A DNA stretch of 64,000 bases from Escallonia rubra (lineage: Eukaryota; Streptophyta; Magnoliopsida; Escalloniales; Escalloniaceae). Numbering within the stretch: position 1 is the stretch's first letter; every line of letters starts with the position of its first letter. Made by a program: the position numbers and the translations under genes. A model generated the notes under the pieces. The model made no database searches and was not told the origin of the DNA. It worked only from the letters and a program-made list of their open reading frames with translations. The DNA lies in the NCBI GenBank assembly GCA_033065855.1, contig JAVXUO010002821.1:276774-340773 (forward strand). Reading direction: 5' to 3'. Shown here in pieces: positions 56,470 through 64,000 of the stretch.

Positions 56470-59400
56470 CAACATCTCTTCCACATTACCCTTGATATTT
56501 GAGGCAAAACAACGACATGTTTAGCAAAATAAAGATGATGTGGGAGAAGGGAAGTCTTCAACACTGAGTAGCTTTATGGTAGGTGAAAAGGAGGAAGTAC
56601 ACAAAGACAATTTATGTACTCAGTTTTAAAATAAGAAAATTGTCATCAACCAGGGGAACAAAGTCATATTGACTAGGCCTGATCCCTAGAAGACCAAGCA
56701 TTTGAAACCTTTCTTTATCAAAATATTGACATATGGTCAACCTGTGGCCAGGGTACTGTTCGATACTGGTGCGGTATTTAACATTTTGCCCTCTCAAATG
56801 TTGACAAGACGTTGCAAAGACAAGAAAGATCTGATCCCTTTTGAGATTATGATGCAATTTTTCAGAAGGAGTGTCTAGGCCCAAAAGTGTGGTGCCTATT
56901 GAACTTATAGATGGAAAGAAAACAAAGATATCAACCTTCGTTGTAATCAACTCCTCGTCTAGTTTCAATGCTCTGGTTGGTAGAGACTGGATTCATGTAA
57001 ATGGGTGCATATCGTCTTCTCTTTACCAAGTGTTAATATCTTGGAGGGAGGATGAAATTAGAAGGAAAGTTACGGAGTTAGTATGGGCGGACAATAAACC
57101 GTTTCTGACTAACTCTAACTGTATCGAAGCAGGTTTTTAGCATCAGGGTGTAGAGCCTTTGGAGCTTTCAGATGATGAATTGATGTGTTGGCAAAATCTC
57201 GGTTGGTTGAAATCTGCGGTTAACTAGATTCAGATAAACAGAGATGAAGGACTGGACCTTGTAACAGTAGGTCTGTCGCGTGTGCAAACCAATTAATAGA
57301 CACCTAAAAGGAAGCAGTGATGAGGACCAAAAGGAAAAGGAACCTTTTGCTCGAAATAATGGAGAGGATAGTGAGATTAAAAAACTGAATATGCGACCAA
57401 CAATGGTCGATGGTTCGAACGTTGGGATGAATAAGAAGGAAACTGGACAAGATGTTGTGACAGCCACATGTTAGAGGATAATGGTGTACGCTTTAGAAAA
57501 AAGTAGGTTGTAAATGAACCTAGTCGTTCACGAACGGCTCGTGGTTCATTCTCCATAAAACTCGTTCATGTTCGTTCATATATTACACGAATCGAACATG
57601 AAAACTTCTTTAGAGCTCGTTTAGTAAAAGAGTCGAACATCAGCACTCCCGAACATCTACTCCCTCGTCTGACACACACGCGCGCGCTTAACAGATCGCA
57701 CATAGCCTCTCTCTCTCTCTCTCTCTCTTCACACACGCACATTACAGCTACGTTGCCGTAATCACCTGCCTATGATCCTAGAATGGCCTGTCTTTGATGC
57801 CAGAATTGCCTGCCTTTGACAACGTCATCTCCCCATCGCCGGTGCATGCATCATCTCGTTTTCTATGTCTTCATCGCCAAACAATTGAGATAGCTTTTGC
57901 AGTGTTTTTTATTTTGTATCCCTCCTTGTTTTTTTTAGTAATATTATTTTTTGATTCATTGTAGCTTGACTAGATTGAAGGATTTTTTTGCAAATTTTAA
58001 GGATTTGGTTAGAAGTTGAACATGTACACGAGTAGAGTTTTTGAACTCGAGTTCGGCTCGTATTGTTAAACAAGTCGAATAAGTAGAGCCCAAATTTTAC
58101 AGCCACGAACTCGAGCCGAGTTCCAATGTCAATGTTTTGGTTCTTGATGAACTTGAGCCAAGCTTGAACATACCAAAACTTAAACGAACCGAGTTCGAAC
58201 ACACCCATGTTCTGCTCAAACTCGGTTCGTATACAGCCCTAGAAAAAAGGATAAAAGTCCATAATTGATTGGGCAGAATGCACAGTAGACGATGACTGAG
58301 ATTGTTTGGATAGAATCAAGCTGCAAGATCTAAGGTTAGCCCCTGCTAAACTCGATGATCTAAAAGCGAAAGTTCAAGATCCCTTGTTAGAAATCAATTT
58401 AGGAACAAAGGCTGATCTGTGACCTATTTTCATCAGTTCTCGATTACCTAGAGATATACAGGAATGGATAACATCGTTGGTCAAAGAATATAAGGACTGT
58501 TTTGCCTGGAGTGACGAGGAAATGTCAGGTCTAGACAGAAAACTTGTTGAACATATGTTGCCGATTAAGCAAGGTTTTATACCTTTTGTCCAAGCCCCTA
58601 GAAAGATGTCGACAAAAGTAACCTTGTTTGTCAAGGGTGAGATCGAGAGGTTAGTCAAGGCAAACTTCATCAGACCCGCAAGGTATGTTGAATGGTTATC
58701 AAATACAGTTCCTGTTTTGAAAAAGAATGGTAAGTTATGAGTTTGCATTAATTTTAGAAACATGAACACTGCTACTCCTAAAGATAAACATGTGATGCAT
58801 GCAGTAGACTTATTAGTTGATTTGGCATCAAAGCATGCAATCATGTCATCTATGGATGGTAATGCTAGGTACAATCAAATATCTATTGATCATGATGACG
58901 TACATAAAACTACATTTAGATGTCAAGGATCAATTTGAACGTTTGAATGGGTAGTGATGCCTTTTGGTCTAAAAAGCGCTGTGGCCACTTATCAGATGAC
59001 CATGAGCTTAATTTTCCTTGATACATTAAAAAAATTTAGAAGTATATATCAATGACGTGGTAGTCAAATTAGGTAACTACTAATAGCATATACGGTATTT
59101 GAAGGATGCATTTGTTAGGATGTGGAGACACGGGTTGAAAATGAACCCACTGAAGTGCGCCTTCGGTGTTTCCACATGAAATTTCTTAGGGTTCCTAGTC
59201 CATCAAAGGGGAATTAAAATCGATAAGAATAAAGAAAAGGTCATTATTAATGTTAAACCTCCTTCTAATAAGAAATAGGTTCAGTATTTCCTTGGCCAAG
59301 TTAATTTCTTACGTCGATTTATTCCTAACTTTGTTAGGAGTAGAAAGGGATTCCGATTATTGATGGGAACCAGAGCATCAGCAGGCTATTCAAGTGATAA

Positions 59401-61645
59401 AAGATTATCTGATCAAACCTCTAGTTCTAATGCCACTAAGAGCTGGGAAACTGTTGAAGCTACATATATTTCCGATGGATTGTTTGCTTGACAGCTTGCT
59501 AGCCCAAGAGAATGATCAGGGTTACGAGCAGTAGATTTATCATTTCAGTAAAAGTTTGAATGTAACAGAGCAAAAGTACTCCGATGTGGAGAAACTATGT
59601 TTCACTTTGTATTCTACATCTATTAAACTTAGACACTATTTGTTACCTTTCGGGGTGCTAGTTATTGCAATACTTATCTAATCAAGTATATGCTAACAAG
59701 ACCAGTGTGAGGGGTAAGATGGGCAAATGGATAATGGCCTTCATAGGGTATAGTTTAATGTATATTCCCCAAAAGGCTGTTAAAGGCCAAGTATTGGTAG
59801 ATTTTTTGGCATATTATCCTAGCGAAGATGCAAAAGAAGATGAACTTTATATTGGTATCATTCCTTGGAAAGTGGCATCTGATGGATCAAAAACAAGTGA
59901 TGGAGCTGGGGCTGAAATAGTATTGGTGTCCCATATAGGATTAATCCATCAAATTGCATTTCAAAGTTCTCAAAATTGTTCGAATAACCAAGCCGCATAC
60001 AGAGCGTTAATAGTCAGTTTGGAAACATTATTGGAAATGCGAGTGATGAGCATATAAAATTTGGGTGACTCTTAATTGGTTGCGAAACAGTTGGACAGAG
60101 AATTTAAAATGTTGTGCTATAGGCTTAGAAATGTAGTTTTAGTTACGATATGTATTTGCTCAGTAAATTTAACGATGTCACCATAATGCACTTTCCCCAA
60201 ATGGAAAATAACAATACCAATGTCATGGCACAACTAGTGTCAGGGTTGAAATTTTTGGGAGGTGTTACTGAATATTGGGTTAAAGTATCGAAACAACTGC
60301 CATCAATTGGCGAAAGGTATAAGCAAGTTGAAATGGTTAACCCGGCCGATTCAGTTCAAGATGATTGAAGAGGTCCAATCATTCAGTTTTTGCAGAACCC
60401 GCAGACAAACGTGGATAGGAAAGTAAATATGCGGGCAGTTAAATATTTCATGCTAAATGATGGTTTGTTTAAAAGAATGCCAGAGGGCTTGCCGTTGCGA
60501 TGTTTAGGGAAGCAGGAGGCTATGTAGGTAATGGCTAAAGTCCATGAAGGTGTTTGCAGAACACATCAATCCGGTGTGAAGATGAGATGGTTAATTCAAA
60601 GGCATGGTCATTATTGGCCAACGATAACATAGGATTGTGTGAAATATTCAAAGGTTGTCAGACATGCTAGAAGCATGGGGCTATTCATCAGGCTTCATGC
60701 ATTGATTTGCAATCGATAGTGAAACCATGGTCATTCCGAGGTTGGGATTTGAATTTAATAGGGAAATTCACTCTTATTCTTCAAAACAACATGGCTTCAT
60801 TATCGTAGCAACGGACTACTTTACGAAGTAGACCGAGGACAAAGCAATGAAGTCAGTTAGCTAAGAAAATGTGGTGAATTTTATCAAAGGAAAAATAATC
60901 CATCAATTTGGGTTACCTCAGACAATTGCTGCCGATTAAGGGTCTGTTTTTACTGGGGGGCCAAATAGTTGAGTTTGCCATAGAATATAAGTTTACTATC
61001 CCAAATGTAACCCCGTATTATGCTCAAAGGCTACAGAGAAGTCTATAAAGCATATCACGAAAAGAGCAGTAGAGGATACATTAAGCGATTGGCATCGATT
61101 GTTATCCGAAGTATTCTGGGCATTTCAAACTTCCCCTATAACCAATACTGGGGTTACACCAAATATTCTAACATATGGACACGATCCAGTGTTGCCTATG
61201 GAGGTAACAGAGAAATCCTTTAGAGTAGCCATGCAGAGTGATTTTCCAGTCGCTGATTATAATGAAGCTATGTCAATCGAACTAAAAGATCTAGACGAGC
61301 ATTGATTGGATGCCTTGGACAAGCGACATACACAGAAGCTAAAATTTGGCAGAGCTTACAACAAAAGGGTACTGCCTAAGTCGTTTGAAGTGGGTAATTT
61401 AGTATGAAAAACTATCTTGCTCATCGAAAGCAAGGACCCTAAGTTTGGAAAATGGTCCCCTAACTGGGAAGACCCATTTCAAGTACATAAACTCCATAAA
61501 GGAAGGGCTTATCAGCTAAAGTCTTTAGAAGGGAACGTTCAAGTCAAACCAATCAATGGGAATTTTCTAAAAAGTATTTCCCCTTCGTGTGGAAGGGTGT
61601 CAAGCTATTCGATAAAGCAACATTACACTAGCCGAAGAGGCTAGA
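56470..61645 (+). pseudogene. Tat-3 pol (gypsy, Tat lineage), broken
   Basis: Protease-like 'VLFDTGAVFNILPSQML' at about 56,757, then 'ALVGRDWIHVNG' at 56,970. RT at 58,450-59,060 has 'YKDCFAWSDEEMSGLD', a stop at 58,738, 'MPFGLKSAVATYQ', and YIND at 59,045-59,056 where Y-x-D-D is required. The RNase H of the RT unit (59,500-59,640) is scrambled. An additional RNase H of the archaeal type ('ASDGSKTSDGAGAEIVL', 'NNQAAYRALIVSLE') at 59,870-60,050 is a mark of Tat elements. Integrase pieces are at 60,540-61,300 ('HEGVCRTHQSGV', 'ILTYGHDPVLPMEV'), and a C-terminal part at 61,390-61,640. Gag and 5' LTR are missing. Dozens of stops and shifts. Confidence 0.82.
57504..58241. mobile_element. Non-autonomous hAT transposon, 738 bp
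   Basis: Left end TAGGTTGTAAATGAACC; right end on the opposite strand TAGGGCTGTATACGAACC. Exact 8-bp target duplication GAAAAAAG at 57,496-57,503 and 58,242-58,249. Subterminal repeats of 'gttcg', 'cgaac', 'ctcg(t/a)' in both orientations. A (CT)n run is at 57,707-57,729. No transposase. It lies between protease and RT of Tat-3. Confidence 0.92.
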
Positions 61646-61879
61646 GCTGCACATCATAAAGAATAAAGACCAAGATGCCGTTTATGTTCGAAACAAGAAA
61701 AAACTTACATAACAAAAATATCCTTAAAGTTAACATAAATTTATCCACTAGACATATCATAAAAAGAAATCATCAAGTCCTAAGCTTGAGAAAATAGCTC
61801 GAAAGGTATTCCACTGGGTTTGAACCAGGGAGATAATTCGATCGGAAAAGGAAATCTGAGATGCCACCCTTGAGTAAAT

Positions 61880-63990
61880 GTGCAAGGGTTTGGCCAGATC
61901 GTTGGCTTTCTGATAGATGGTGCTCCTTCATTGCCTCGGGTTGTCCTCTTTTTGTTTGAGCTCCGTTATTCTCGTTTCCAGGGCTTTGATCTTCATGACC
62001 ACCGGTTGAATATCGTCCAAGAATTTTTTATTCAACAACTATTTTTCTTAAACTTGTTCGGCCACTGTGGAAATTTCCCTTTTTTGCTTCTGCTATCTCA
62101 GCCTTAATATTCATACCTTGGCTCCGTGAAGATGACATAAGAAGAATATGTGGCTTCAGATTGATTACTCCTTCTGTTTGGGCCTCTGCCATTAAAGAAG
62201 GATTGTTAGCAAGGATATCGATTAGCTCATTCAATCTAGATGAGAGTTCTTGATCGGTCGAGACATCTGTAAGATCACGATCTAACAATGAAGCTAAGAC
62301 AACTTCGATAGGTAGATAAGATGGCATCTTAATTAAAGAAAAGGCTATGGCGAGTGGGCCAGAGGTGCAGTAAGAGCATTGATAGCCTCTTGCAGTTGCT
62401 GAAACTTCAGGTCAATATCAACAAAGATCAGCTGAGGATTGGGAGTTACTGCCGGAGTAACTCATGAATATTCAACATGAAGAGGCAGAGAACAGATGAT
62501 CGAAGCAGTTTGTTACAGCATGAATGGAATTTCCTTCATCATAAAACCAGAAGGCAAAAGTTATGAGGGGAAAGCAAGAATCGATGGCATAGTGACGGTG
62601 GTTTCAGGAACCTTCTCTGGGGAGCATCATGAACTCTTTTTGGAGACAATGGCTCTGTAGTGTCCATTGGGGTGATTGAGGGATCAATAAGATAATCCCT
62701 AACATATTTGACATCACCTTAGACATCCTAAGGTACCACTTCATCTTGCAAAAAGTGTTGAGTGGATGGAGCCATGACACACGATACGTATATGGATATA
62801 GGAGATTTGTTTTTTTACCTATTATAGAGACAATGAATGATTGGAGATGGGTTCATTCCTACCCTGATCGAGAAGCGTCTCAGTAATGGCACAAGAGAAT
62901 GCATTTGAAGAAGATTCAGAACCTTTATCAAGACGTTCAGAAGGGTCAACAACTTCAGAAGAATCAGAGGCATCCTGCGTTCGAGGCTCCTCACGTTTGT
63001 TCTGTTCTTTGTCAAGATCGATGAACAGTCCATGCACATCATGTAAGAGTTCAATAGTTATAACGAAAGTGAAATCATAAATTAAGTAATACACAAAAAA
63101 TGAAAGAAACCTTCAAAGGTCTCGTCCGAAAGTTGTAGCGAGTTCTAGAAGCCAAAGTCTTTCGCCTTTCGGGAGCGGCAATTTTTTGCACTTGGCTTTT
63201 TATATTCATCACATGAAATTTTCTCCGGGTAACTACAGTTTCAATCTCTAGAATTGATTTACTAACAGTAGATACCTAGATATTTGGAGATGGGGAAAGA
63301 ACAGTAGTTAGTAACTCAACATTGGGGGCTTTCCCTTTGTCGATTAGAGCTTTCGGTGCGGGGCCAGAAGATGTTCCTTCACCTCGGTTAGGAGCAAGAA
63401 GAACCGTTAGAGCAGGGGAACTTGGTGCAGTAGGCTTTGAAGCTGATGGAGCAGGTAGAGCAGTTGGTGCATCCGAAAAAACCATCTTTAAAAGGACTGC
63501 CTCGATAGGACTTTTTAACTTGGTCCCCAATCCAAGATCAGCCAATTTGGAAGCAGGTTGTCCTCATGGTTTGTGTGTTCTCCTCGTGATAAGAAGAGTG
63601 GTATCTTCCTCTTCCCCTTCTTCTTCATCTTTATTAACAAATCATGATGTGAAGCTCTATGTGCCATTGACTGTTGTATCAGTCTGAGCTGATTAATTTC
63701 TATTTTTTCACGGTCGCATAGCAGTGGGCATCAGTATTGGTCGCGGAGCATCCGCCGTCAGTTCTTTCTTTATCCTGACTTTTTTAGGGTATCCTCGGCG
63801 ATGATCGTTATCTTGCCTTTAGCAGAAGCGGATTGGCTAGTTCGTTCACCTGAGAAAAGGGATAAAAAATATTAGAGTCCATCAAAGGTGAAGAAAGATG
63901 AAGTATGACACTTAAAACATTTACAATAGTTTGTGGCATTATCAATAGATGAATTGATCAAACAGGTAGAGAGGTCGCAATTAGTGTAGA
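61880..63990 (-). pseudogene. Antisense reading frames downstream of Tat-3 pol
   Basis: Coding-like frames run on the minus strand: 63,545-63,276 (Ala/Pro/Ser rich, 'KLKSPIEAVLLKMVFSDAP'), continuing to about 63,130; 63,094-62,822 (Ser/Glu rich); and 62,327-62,028 ('LASLLDRDLTDVSTDQELSS'). Near 63,850 an acceptor-like 'ctcag' leads into 'ERTSQSASAKGKITIIAED', and near 63,110 'gaag|gtttct' could be a donor, so the gene may be spliced. Some plant Tat elements (the Grande type) carry an extra opposite-strand gene between pol and the 3' LTR, which fits this position. I recognise no domain. Interrupted by stops; the start is off the window. Confidence 0.5.
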
Positions 63991-64000
63991 GTAGATAAAC

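Noticed and set aside
1-64000. CRISPR arrays, rRNA, tRNA genes
   Set aside because: No spaced identical repeats of the right size and no cloverleaf or rRNA core found; the tRNA-like matches are primer binding sites of retroelements. A tRNA search program would be decisive.

Overview
This window is nuclear DNA from a flowering plant, most likely a dicot. The evidence is an O-methyltransferase (OMT) gene with a plant-type intron, a B3-domain reading frame, and a dense set of plant transposons (Tat-type Ty3/gypsy, Ty1/copia, MULE, hAT, CACTA). Nothing bacterial, organellar or CRISPR-like was seen. Most of the open frames that can be listed are shadows over simple repeats or broken transposon genes. 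I recognise two intact protein-coding frames: a two-exon OMT gene at 39,562-42,268 on the minus strand, and a short B3 (REM-like) gene at 49,410-49,855 carried inside a CACTA transposon.

Layout. 1-1,250: the end of a CACTA element and a hAT element inserted in a sequence that recurs empty at 15.6 kb. 2.2-6.9 kb: a minus-strand Tat element (LTR 5,553-6,875, primer site 5,533-5,551, gag) cut by a piece of a second LTR family with CA-rich tracts. 7.7-8.9 kb and 12.8-13.7 kb: two elements with terminal inverted repeats (TIRs). About 10.0-13.8 kb: another diverged LTR of that second family. 15.3-19.0 kb: low-copy duplicated sequence with a LINE-type RNase H relic. 18,973-30.9 kb: a second Tat element whose 5' LTR holds a complete 5,149-bp MULE (9-bp target duplication) and an 847-bp hAT (8-bp target duplication). 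32.3-36.7 kb: a decayed, 5'-truncated copia element. 36.8-38.8 kb: one TIR element nested in another, with long TA runs.

39.5-42.3 kb: the intact OMT gene. 45.5-52.4 kb: a second copy of the neighbourhood (RNase H tail, shared intergenic DNA, 3' end of a second OMT) split by a solo LTR at 45,931-51,541 that carries the CACTA with the B3 gene. A second copia element begins inside the OMT pseudogene at 52,388. Its coding part runs through integrase and then switches at about 56.47 kb to a third Tat element, which runs out of the window and contains another hAT (57,504-58,241) and antisense reading frames after pol.

How it fits together: this was probably a tandem duplication around an OMT gene, later inflated by nested insertions. 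Target duplications, empty paralogous sites and LTR length arithmetic fix the order of several of them. The retroelement and MULE genes are heavily mutated, and active-site Asp codons read as Asn in three unrelated elements. The features most worth following are the intact B3 frame within CACTA ends, the MULE with an opposite-strand GRF zinc-finger gene, and the leader repeat arrays of the retroelements. Element families were assigned by reading motifs by eye, without database comparison.
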